A stretch of 64,000 bases of DNA from Coix lacryma-jobi var. lacryma-jobi (Eukaryota; Streptophyta; Magnoliopsida; Poales; Poaceae), in assembly GCA_009763385.1 (NCBI GenBank), contig CM019822.1, forward strand, positions 23,306,842 through 23,370,841, given 5' to 3'. The translations under genes were made by a program, and so were the position numbers. Within the stretch, counting starts at the first letter, position 1; every line of letters starts with the position of its first letter. Shown piece by piece: positions 54,338 to 64,000 of this stretch. Below the pieces are notes generated by a model that was not told the origin of the DNA, ran no database searches, and was given only the letters and a program-made list of their open reading frames with translations.

Positions 54338-57300
54338 CATAGGTGGGGGTGCATTAAACTCATGTTGGAGAAGTCTAGGATATTCAATTCATTCCTTAGC
54401 TTGCAAAACCTTCTCTCATCTAGTGGCTTGGTGAAGATATCGACAAGTTGATCATCGGTGCCCACACTTTCAATAGATATATCTTTCTTGGCTTGATGGT
54501 CTCTAATGAAGTGATGCCTTATATCAATGTGCTTTGTTCTTGAATGTTGAACCGGGTTGGTGGCTATTTTGACGGCGTCTCATTATCACATAGCAATGGT
54601 ACTTGTCCAAACTTGACTCCATAATCTTGCAATGTTGCTTTCATCATCCATAGCAATTGTGCACAACAACTACCTGCGGATATGTATTCGGCTTCGGCGG
54701 TAGAGAGTGCAACACTATTTTGCTTCTTTGATGACCATGAGACAAGTGATCTTCCAAGCAATTGACAAGTGCCCGATGTGCTCTTCTATCCACCTTGCAT
54801 CCCGCATAATCGGAATCTGAGTATCCAATCAATTCAAATTGAGAGCCCTTGGGATACCATAGTCCAACATTAGGAGTGTGCTTCAAATATCTCAATATTC
54901 TTTTGGTTGCCTTCAAATGACTTTCTCTTGGTGAAGCTTGGAACCTTGCACACATGCACACACTAAACATGACATCCGGCCTAGATGCGGTCACATAGAG
55001 TAGGCTTCCAATCATTGACCGATATAGCTTTTGATCCACCATGTCACCACTAGAATCACTATTCAAATGTCCATTTGTGCCCATTGGAGTGGTTATTGCT
55101 TTTGCTTCATCTAACCCAAACTTATTTAGCATGTCCTTGATGTACTTGCCTTGACTAACAATATGCCTTTCTTCATTTGCTTGATTTGTAGACCAAGGAA
55201 GTAACTAAGCTCTCCAATCATTGACATCTCAAACTCTTTAGCCATCATTTCTCCAAACTCTTCACAAAAGTCTTGATTGGTTGATCCAATATGATGTCAT
55301 CCACATAGATTTGCAACACAAACAAGTCACTTCCAATTTTCTTGGTGAAGAGAGTGGTGTCAACTTTCCCAATTTTGAACCCTTTTGCTAGCAAGAAGTC
55401 TCTCAATCTTTCATACCATGCTCTTGGTGCTTGCTTTAACCCATATAAAGCCTTCTTGAGCTTGTACACATGGTTGGGCTTCTTCAATTCTTCAAATCTG
55501 GGAGGTTGCTCAACATACACTAGCTCATTTATGAATCCATTGAGAAAAGCACTCTTGACATCCATTTGATAGAGCTTGATGTTGTGAGAACAAGCATATG
55601 CAAGTAGAATTCTAATGGCCTCCAATCTTGCAACCGGTGCATAGGTTTCTCCAAAGTCAATGCCTTCCATTTGAGTGTAACCTTGTGCTACCAATCTTGC
55701 TTTGTTTCTTATAACAATGCCATCTTCATCTTGCTTGTTCCGGAAGACCCATCTTGTGCCAATCACATTTGTATTCTTTGGTCTTTCCACTAACTCCCAA
55801 ACATCATTGCGGGTGGAGTTGTTTAACTCTTCATGCATTGCATTCCCAATCAATATCCATCAAAGCTTCATCAATCTTGGTTGGCTCAATAGATGATACA
55901 AATGAGTAGTGTTCACAAAATGAAGCCAATCTTGATCTTGTTTGCACACCTCTTCTTATGTCACCAACAATTTGATCCAAAGGATGATCTCTTGCAATAT
56001 GTGTTGGTTGGAGCACTTGTTGCGGTTGAGCACTTGCACTTGCACTAGCATCTTGTTGATCTTGAGAACTACTAGAGCTTGCAACATCATTGCCATGCAT
56101 GGTTAGAGGGGAGAGCACTTGATCTTTGTCATCTTCTATGTCAATCACTTGCTTTGGCCTTATATCACCAATGTCCATGTTCTTCATAGCTTCCACTAAT
56201 TGTGTTCCTCTCACATCATCTAGATTGTCTTGTTCTTCATGGGAACCATTGGTTTCATCAAACTCAACATCATGGACTTCTTCAACTATTCTTGATATGT
56301 TGTTCCACACTCTATATGCCTTGCTTGTAGTGGAGTAACCAAGTAGGAGCCCTTCATCACACTTCTTTCAAACTTGCCAAGTCTTGTGCCCTTCTTCAAT
56401 ATGTAGCACTTGCACCCAAAGACCCGGAATAAGCAATGTTGGGCTTTCTATCATTTAGGAGCTCATATGGTGTCTTCTTCAATAGAGGGTGACAATAGAG
56501 TCGGTTGCTATAATAGCATGCCATGTTGATTGCTTCGGCCCAAAAGGAATCTCTCACATTGTATTCACTAAGCATAGATCTTGACATATCAATGAGTGTC
56601 CTATTCTTCCTTTCAACTATCCCATTGGATTGAGGTGTATACTTGGCCGAGAATTGATGTTTGATTCCAACTCATCACATAGTTCATCAACTCTTGTGTT
56701 TCTAAACTCACTTCCATTGTCAGTTCTCACTTTCTTGATTCTTCTATCAAACTCATTTTGGCTTCTCTTGACAAAGGTTTTGAATACCCCAAACACTTCA
56801 CTTTTGTCAACAAGAACAAGACCCATGTGTATCTTGTATAGTCATCCACTATCACAAAGCCATACTTGTTTCCCCCAATACTTGTATATGTAGTTGGTCC
56901 AAAAGTCCATGTGCAACAACTCAAGTGCATGTGTAGTGCTCATTATTCCTTTGTTAGGATGGGTGTTTCCAACTTGCTTTCCCATTTGGCATGCACTACA
57001 TAGCTTGTCCTTTTCAAAGTGAACATCTTTTAGACCTATAACCATGTCATGCTTCACTAGCCTCTTTAGTTGCTTCATTCCAACATGTCCCAAGCGCCTA
57101 TGCCATAGCCAACCCATACTTGATTTGGTGAATAAGCATGTTGTCAATTGAGTTTCACTAGCATCAAAGTCCACCAAATAAGGTTCTCATATCTAAATCC
57201 TTTGAAGACCAAATCACTTCCATCAACACTCACTATCTCCACATCATCAATACCAAAAATGCATTTGAATCCCAAATCACATAATTGTGCCACGGACAAC

Positions 57301-57538
57301 AAGTTGAAGTTGAGAGATTCCACTAATAGCACATTGGAGATGCTCAAGTCATTGGATATTGCAATCTTGCCCAAGCCTTTGACCTTGCCTTTCTTGTTGT
57401 CACCAAAAGTGATAGCATCCGCATGATCATTGCCACTAGTGTGATTGATTTGAACATTCTACATTCTACCATCTCCGTCATGTGTTGAGTGCACCCACTA
57501 TCAAGCACCCAATGCCTTCCTCCCGCTTTATAATTCAC
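54338..57538 (-). pseudogene. Copia pol: protease, integrase, reverse transcriptase, RNase H (decayed)
   Basis: Pieces are in order on the minus strand. Protease has HWVLDSGCTQHMTE (57538-57344). The pre-integrase zinc region has LWHRRLGHVGMKQL and CSACQMGKQ (57177-56842). The integrase core has VDDYTRYTWVLFL and VRTDNGSEFRN (56930-56617). A further integrase piece (56587-56396) has ACYYSNRLYCHPL. Reverse transcriptase (55853-55245) has VWELVERP, MDVKSAFLNG, YGLKQAPRAWY and the YVDDI catalytic motif. RNase H (55132-54564) has YSDSDYAGC and STAEAEYISAG. The frame breaks at several points (near 57177, 56620, 56590, 55830, 55240 and 54760), so it cannot make a polyprotein. Confidence 0.9.
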
Positions 57539-57549
57539 CTACAAAGAGA

Positions 57550-59409
57550 TCAATTATTTTTAGGTACCCAAACCTTTTTGGGTCCTCCAAGGTTAGTCAC
57601 CAAGCTCTTGGGCACCCAAATTGCCTTCTTCTTTGGGCCAACCATGGGTGCACCAATATACTTAGCCTTCACACCATTAGTGCCCTTTGTAAGCATATAA
57701 CAAGAATCAAGTCTAATAGATAAAACATGAGCATTGTTCTTGTTCTTGTTCTTGTTAAAGCAATTTTGCTCTATGTGACCGGATTGCTTGCAATTATAGC
57801 AATACCGACCATTGCTCTTCACAAAACTAGTCTTGTGAGGAGCAAAAGCGCCTTTGCCCTTCTTGGGGGTATAGCCAAGCCCTCCTTGTTGAGTGGACAT
57901 CTTTGGCTACCCAAGCACTTAAGCAAGCGGGCATCTCCACCATAGGCATTGCCTAAAGCATGAGTGAGCTCATACACCTTGTTTTTAAGTTTCTCATTTT
58001 CTACCACTAATGATGAATCACATGTAGTAGAGGTAGGCATTTTAGTTGAGCTAGATGATGATGATGCATTGGTGGGAGCAACAATAATAGGAGCATAAAA
58101 AGATTCACTAAGAATATCACATGTTACTCCTATGTTGCATGTCTCTACAACATCCTCAATCTTACTTTGATCAAGGAGGGAGGAGTGGGCTTCCTTAAGC
58201 CTAGTGTGAGCTTGGTCAAGCTTCTCATGGGCTTCCTCTAGCCTCTCATGAGTGACTTGAGCTCATCAAAGGATTGCTCAAGAGCCTTGTTGGCCTTGCG
58301 CAATTCTTTGCACTCCTTCCTCTTAGTCTCAATGTAAGAGTGAGCATCTTGTAGCATGCTCATGAGGTCCTCCTTTGAGTACTCCTCATCATCATCACTC
58401 TCACTCTCACTTTCACTCTCATCGGATGATACCTTAGTGGACTTAGCCATGAAGCATGTTGATGGAGTGTTGAAGATAAGGCTTGCTTGAGATAGCAAGA
58501 CTAGCCATAGCCTTCTTCTTGGTGGTCTTCCTCTCATCATCACTAGAATCATCATCATCGCTTGAGGAAGCATCACTATCCCATGTCACAACATAGGATC
58601 CACCCTTCTTCTTCTCCTTCTTCTTCTCTTTCTTTTCTTTCTTGTCCTTTTGTTCTTCTTGCGGTCATCAATATCTTCATCACTAGAGTATGGGCAATCC
58701 GCAATGAAGTGATCTTTGCTTTTGCATCTATAGCATCTCTTGGTTGTGCTCTTGGTTGCATCTCTTCTCTTTCTTGCTCCATAGCCCTTCTTCTTCATGA
58801 ATTTGCCAAATCTCTTCACAAAGAGAGCCATTTCTTCATCATCTATTTCACAACCACTTGAGCTTGCCTCATCATCACTTTCCTCCTTCTTTGCTTTGCC
58901 CTTGCTCTTGCTCTTGGAGGATGAAGCCTTGAATGCAATGGTCTTCTTCTTCTTTTCTTCCTCTTGGGCTCCCCCATTCCATTCCACACTGTATGTGTCT
59001 TGTGTGACCACATCACCTAGTACTTGGTTTGGGGTTACCGTGTCCAATCCTTCTCTCACTAGGATAGTCACCAAAGTATCAAACCTTGGTGGTAAGCTTC
59101 TCAAGAACTTGTGAGAGAAGTCCTTGTCCTCTACCTTATCTCCCAAGGCCTTCAAGTCATTGATAATGACTTGAAACCGGTGAAACATCTCCGGTATGCT
59201 TTCATCATCTTGCATCTTGAACATGGCGAGCTTGTCCTTGAGAATGTATAGCTTGTCACCCTTGACCGCCTTGGTGCCTTCATATGTTATTACCGCAAAG
59301 TCATGCTCAATCACATCCCATATCTTTCTATTCATTCCTCTTGTGAATGCACACATCTTCCTCTTCCAACAATCGAAGTTGGTGCCGTCAAAATGTGGTG
59401 GCTTCCCTA
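57550..59409 (-). pseudogene. Copia gag, N-terminally truncated and frameshifted
   Basis: From 59409 the minus strand reads into PPHFDGTNFDCWKRKM, the start region of copia gag, then GMNRKIWDVIEHDF. Further on are SLPPRFDTLVTILV and the knuckle CYRCKSKDHFIADC (58750-58710), followed by a Lys/Arg-rich tail and an acidic Ser/Glu/Asp stretch (58438-58390). A second knuckle, CYNCKQSGHIEQNC, is at about 57815-57770. Frame changes occur near 58590 and 58240. The first residues are lost at the junction with the element at 59410. Confidence 0.85.
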
Positions 59410-62400
59410 TGACACCCTAGTGTCAAGCACTGCATTAGGAACTTCATTTAGCTACTAAAACCCATAAGCAATGCATTGCATCATTTCATGTGTACGAAAG
59501 TGCTTTTTGCTTTTGTTTATTTATTGAGTTTTGATTTCTATTGGACTTAATGGTTTCAGTAGATTTCTGTATTGGCAACTAATTTTATAAAATAGACAAT
59601 ATTGAGTATAGTACTTTTTATATTGACACCTTGATCTAGTTCAAAATGGTTTGACAAATAAAAATGTGAGAACAAAATGATTTATAGCTCAAGAATTGGC
59701 TTTATTTATGTGGAGGTTGTAAAAATGATTTTCAGGAAAAGTGTCTTATATGAAAGTTGTAGAGAAAATTATTTTGAGCAACTTTTATTTTTGGGTCAAA
59801 GCCTAGTTTAGAGTTTTTGAAACTGTTTTTGAATGGTCAAAGTTTGGAAAAAAAAGGAAAACGTTTTCTTCCCGCGCGCTTCCCATCCGGCCCACTCGGC
59901 CTTTCAGCCCGCTCGCTCGCGCTGGCGCACCCCACTCCCGCGCTCGCCCGCGCACGGCCGCGCCGCGCCGGTCAGCGACCGCGCCGCGCCGTACGCCGGC
60001 CGCCTGCCGCGTGGCGGCTTGTCCGTGCCGTGAATTCGCGCCCGCCTATCGCCTCTCGATCTTTCCCTCCGGGATCACGCCAACGATCCGCCTCGCCCAC
60101 TCCCGCGCTGCCTCGCCTGCCGCGCCGCCTCGTCACTCCCGCCGCTCTGCCGAGCAAAACCCGAGTGCACCGCACACCTCTCCCTCACTCACTCATTTGC
60201 ACTCGCTCACCGCCAGCTCCCTCTCCCTTCCTCGCTCTTGCACGCGAGCGCCACACCGAACACTCTCGCCACCGCCACTTCCCCTCTCCGTTCCGGCCGC
60301 ACCCGTCCACCACCGTCCGATTCTTCTCGCCAGCCACTCCGCCTTCACCTCACCGTGCACACCGCCGTGCGCGCGCCATGTTCCCCGACCAAGCCCCGTC
60401 ACCGCCGGAGGACGAAGTGTCCCCTTCGGTCCCCGTTCGCCACCGCGGAGCCTGCGTCGTCGTTCCTCCCCGACCCGAGATCCACCGTCTCCCATCTTCA
60501 TCGTCGAGCTTCGTCATACCAAGGCAAGGTGAGAACACCCTTCCGCCTTAACGCTATCATTCCCCATCTCTCTTTCTCACCCGTCCGAGCGCCATTAGCG
60601 CCGCCGTGGCCCTCACACGCGGCCGAGCTCCTTTGGAGCCTCTCGAGCCAAACCAACCCATCTCGTTGCTTCCGTAGAGTTCACTGAGCATGGCACGTCC
60701 GCCAATTTCACCGGCGACCGCCGGAAACGGCGTAGCCGTACACCACCGCCACCCTCATCCGCCATTGCTCGCCGCCGGCGAGCTATGGCCGTGCACTGGC
60801 CAAACCATCACCATCACTCGGTCCGGCTCGCCAAGGAGAACACGTTGAGCCTAGTCTCACCGCCGGCGACCTCGCCGCCGGCAAGAACCGCGCAGTCAAC
60901 CCTTTACCCCTGCTCTGCTCTCTCTGACCAGTGGGCCCGTTGACCAGCGGGTCCCAGGCGTCAGCCACCCCTTGGTCCATAAACCGAGTCTGCGCAGTAT
61001 GGGCCGGGAGTTTTCAAATGTTTTTCCTTTTTGTTTATTTCCTAGAAAAGTGTTATTTTTTGTAGCACGTTTAAACGTTCCAAATGAGGTGCTTTCAGTT
61101 TTGTTAGCTTGTTCATGAGTAGATCTATCATGGAAAAATATGAAAGTATTTTGGTGAGAGTTTATATTACTGTTTTTATTTAATTCAGTTTATGTACTTT
61201 TGTTGAGATAAATGGATTATATGTTTTTCTGGTCGAGTTAATTCATGGTAAATTTGTGTAGGTTTCTTATCATGTTAAGTACCTATGAAAAATGTATGAG
61301 GCACTGTTTGTGTGGAAAAAGTGTCTGTTAGGGTTTAAAGTTCTTTTTGGCTGTTTTCTTAGAATATGTGTTAATGTGTTTTATATATAAAAATAAAATA
61401 TAGGAAAATTTGTGCAGTCTCTATGTGTTATGTTCCAGTTAGGAAAAATGTTAAACATAGGTTGTTATATGAAAAACTATGAAGTTATTGTACAAATGTG
61501 CTTTTCTATATTTTTCTTAGGAAATTCATGTAGAGAATAATATAATGTTTCTGTTCATGGAACTTTCTTGATAAATATGAAATGTGGAGTAGAATCTTGT
61601 AAAAATATGAAAATGAGTATGTCACCCTTTTCCAGTAGGGTTGTAGTTCAAATGGTTTATTTTGGAATAACTTGTTTATTTTGTGTAAGTTGATATGTTC
61701 ATGCTTAGGCAGTGAATTTTCTACAGTAGAATGGTTATGAATAGGTGAAGCTAGAAAAAATATGAAACCTTCTGTTTGACACTTTTCATGAGAAGAGTTA
61801 GTTCAAAGTACCTTTTTAGCAGTTTATTTCATCTTTTTGTACCTATTGTTCTGCTTTTTATTTTTGGCTGGAATTGTTCAGTGAAGTCCAATTAGTGTTA
61901 GTTACCTTCTGGAATTTTTGTGATTTTTCTGAGTTCAGAAAAATACACTTGCAGTTCAACCTGAGTTCTTTTGAATTATTAAATAGGGAATAGTTGAAAT
62001 AATGGTTTTGTTTTATATGGTAATTAAGTAGTTACCTCAATGTCAAAAGTTGTTCAACAAGTTGGTTTTGTTGGTTTGCAAGAGATGATACTTTTCATAC
62101 CAACATTTTACACCTTGCATTATTTAATTGTGTACCGCATTGCAAATAGGATCGACAACCCCGGAGCCCAACCAGGAGCCGGAAGTAAACGACGAGCAGG
62201 AGATACCAGAGCTGCCCAGGACCGAGGAAGTCGACCCCGAGCCGGAAACGAACCTGCCTGAGTGCCCCGCTCACGAGGCCTCAGTCTTTTCCCAAGGCAA
62301 GCCCCGGAGCATCCTAAGTCTCTCAGTTTTTATAATTAATTACTTGAGTATTTTATATTGTGATGCATTAGGTATAGAAGTTGATTGAATCCTAATTGCA

Positions 62401-62592
62401 TTACCCTTCCTTGATTATTGTTGTACCTGCCTTGTTATCCTGTTATCTATTTATACTGTAGAACTGCTTAGTCTGCTTAATAAAAAGTAGCAGTTAAGGA
62501 TGTTCCCGTAATACCCCTGGTGGGTATTTACGGGATCACGGTTGGCTATATTTGCTATCGTGGAAAAGAACCAGAGTAGTAATGAAATACGG
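59410..62592 (+). mobile_element. LTR-like retrotransposon sequence starting TGACACCCTAG
   Basis: It begins TGACACCCTAGTGTCAAGCA directly at the copia gag break. Its layout matches the 4232 and 9098 sequences: AT-rich head, GC-rich Arg/Pro-biased stretch (59866-60990) with ORFs that have no domains, AT-rich middle, then a CAAGGCAAGCCCCGG block (62295) and a tail. It is cut at 62593 by another element, so its 3' end is outside the window. The left flank CCCTA is the expected duplication. Confidence 0.6.
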
Positions 62593-64000
62593 TGTAACAC
62601 CTCTGGTGTTTAAGCATGTAATTAACTTGACATATCATCATTAGCATCATTAATCATCTTGATCATGATTTCATGTGTATGCATTTGCTTAATGTATCAT
62701 TTTATGTGATGTATCCCTATTGCAAAAACCCTTATTAGCCCACTTCTTCTTATAGGGCAAAATGGTAATTTCACCTCTGTGCCTAGTTCTATGTAATTCT
62801 TGTTCAAAGTTAGTGCCCTGATGTTTGTTGCTTTGATCCAAGTTCAAAAATCAGATTTGAATTGAGTTTCCTTTTGCAAAACCCTAAAATCCCAAATCCT
62901 GGATTTATTCCCTTTTTAATAACTTTTTCAAATTCAAAATTTTGAGTTGGTTCAGAAAGCAAAGTTGTGAATCTGATCAATAGGAACAACTTTGGTTTTC
63001 ACAGATTTCTATGTTTCTATATAAAAATTGAAGTAATTTCAAATTCATTCAAATTCCAGTTTTTGTCCCCTTTCAGTTTTAAAAAGTTTTTCAAAAACTA
63101 TTGAGTTTCAGAAAAAGTGTGTATTAGCAAAGTTAAAGGTTTTGTCAAATGGAACAACTTTCATATTGGAAGATGTTCAAGTTTCAGTTTGAAATCCAAA
63201 GTAATTTTGATTTGAATCAAATTTGAAAAGTGTCCCTTTTCTGTTTTTGAATGTAGTTCAAAAACTATTTGGGATTTGAAAATGTTCATATTGACAAAGT
63301 TGTAGATCTCACTTTTCTGAACAACTTTGGTGTTTTGAGTTTTTGTCGCACAGTTCAAATTTTGGGAGATTTTTGCAAAATTCAGAAACCAGCCAAAAGT
63401 CAAACCCTAGACCCTAGCACTGTTCTTCTTCCCGTAGAGCCAGAGGCCAGGGGGGCCCGGCCATGGCGCCGGCGCTGCGGCTGCAGCGCAGGCGGCTGCT
63501 CCCCACGCGCCACCAACCTGTCGCCGCTGTTCCCCTGTTCCCTCCGCGCCCGCACGCGAGCGCTGACCATCGCTCTCGGCCCCTACAGTGCCCAGCCGCC
63601 CGCCGCCGCGTGGCCATCGCCGGCCGAGCATTGCGCCCGAGCCCCGCTGCACGCCAGCTCGACCGCCAGAGCGCAATCGAGTGCGCACGCCCCCGCAAAC
63701 CTTACCCGCGTAGCCCCGAGGTCTCTACCGGCCCCTGGCCGTGGCTATATAAGCCCGCCGGAGCCCGACCTCCGCACTTCACCTCCGCCACCGTGGCCGG
63801 ACCTCTCCAGACACTCCGCCTCTCCACCAGCTAGCCCTAGAGCTCCGCCTTGAGCTCGTGAAGCTTTCCCACCTTTCAATTTCACCTTCCCCGCCTCCGT
63901 TTGCCCGGCGTAAGCTCGCCGTCCCCATCCCGGCCGAAACCCGGCGAGCTCGGGTTCGTGGAATTCGCCGTCTCCGGCCATGATCATCTCTCACCGACCC
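62593..64000 (+). mobile_element. Long LTR-like retrotransposon sequence (TGTAACACC family, copy 2, partial)
   Basis: From TGTAACACCTCTGGTGTTTA onward it parallels 9098 to about 10510, including the AT-rich head, the GC-rich block with CCATGGCGCCGGCGCTGCGG, and TATATAAG at 63746-63753 in place of TATAAAAG. Differences are scattered substitutions and small indels. It runs off the right edge, and its flank ATACG differs from the flank of copy 1. Confidence 0.7.
63746..63753 (+). promoter_or_regulatory. TATA box of LTR-like element, copy 2
   Basis: TATATAAG stands at the same place as TATAAAAG in copy 1 (10255-10262), in otherwise very similar GC-rich sequence. Confidence 0.5.

Larger units (their letters stand above)
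51133..59409 (-). mobile_element. Ty1/copia retrotransposon, Sirevirus-like, 5' end missing
   Basis: The minus-strand order is gag, protease, integrase, reverse transcriptase, RNase H, polypurine tract, 3' LTR. Integrase before RT is the copia order. The polypurine sequence ACCAAAAGAGGGAGATTG and the palindromic motif clusters in the LTR are hallmarks of the Sirevirus genus as I know it. The 5' LTR, leader and start of gag are absent because another element begins at 59410. The left flank is CGGCC, which should reappear beyond the 5' LTR if that still exists to the right. Confidence 0.85.

Noticed and set aside
59817..60687. 244-codon plus-strand ORF after the copia element
   Set aside because: It is Pro/Arg/Ser-rich without domains and sits at the same place as similar ORFs in the other LTR-like elements.
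9098..64000. The TGTAACACC sequences at 9098 and 62593 as the two LTRs of one giant element
   Set aside because: They are in the same orientation, but 49 kb of host genes and other intact elements lie between them and their flanks do not match. Two independent insertions are simpler.

Overview
This window is nuclear DNA from a grass. The evidence is the set of grass MITE families (Stowaway-like ends CTCCCTCCGTCC with TA duplications, Tourist-like elements with TAA duplications), GC-rich monocot-style genes, a Tat-lineage Ty3/gypsy element and a Sirevirus-like Ty1/copia element. A panicoid grass is plausible, but I cannot fix the species. About two thirds of the window is transposon-derived. 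Only four host genes are supported.

Layout, left to right. (1) 128-1271, minus strand: the first four exons of a DHHC protein S-acyltransferase of the PAT10 type, running off the left edge. (2) 1272-4231: gene-poor DNA with one MITE-like block. (3) 4232-14225: a stack of non-coding long LTR-like sequences, including one that starts TGTAACACC at 9098 and recurs at 62593. (4) 14226-16779: the long upstream region of a dehydrin gene, with a Tourist-like MITE and DRE/CRT and ABRE-type sites. (5) 16780-17792: an intact two-exon F-S-K3 dehydrin. (6) 18138-18754: a 5'-truncated LINE flanked by an identical 69-bp target-site duplication.

(7) 19411-32670: a nearly complete, young Tat-lineage gypsy element on the minus strand, with AGTCT target-site duplications, 650/652-bp LTRs and a tRNA-Asp-type primer site. 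Its gag-pol is broken by a single stop. It also carries an antisense spliced ORF with its own TATA box and two tandem arrays lying between the convergent reading frames. (8) 32671-39732: AT-rich intergenic DNA crowded with MITEs, plus a hAT-like element with an 8-bp duplication. (9) 39733-44878 and 45861-47252, plus strand: two tandem GDSL esterase/lipase genes, both with intact reading frames on my manual splicing. The first has a 1.85-kb LINE in intron 1 that duplicated the 3' splice site.

(10) 48899-64000: a nested stack. An LTR-like sequence (48899) is interrupted by a decayed Sirevirus-like copia element (51133), which is interrupted by another LTR-like sequence (59410), which is interrupted by a second copy of the TGTAACACC LTR (62593, open at the right edge).

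The host genes are not an operon or pathway. The dehydrin is a stress-protection protein, the GDSL pair are secreted hydrolases that probably arose by local duplication, and the S-acyltransferase is a membrane enzyme. Exon boundaries were set by hand from GT/AG signals, reading-frame phase and family motifs. No alignment or database search was run.
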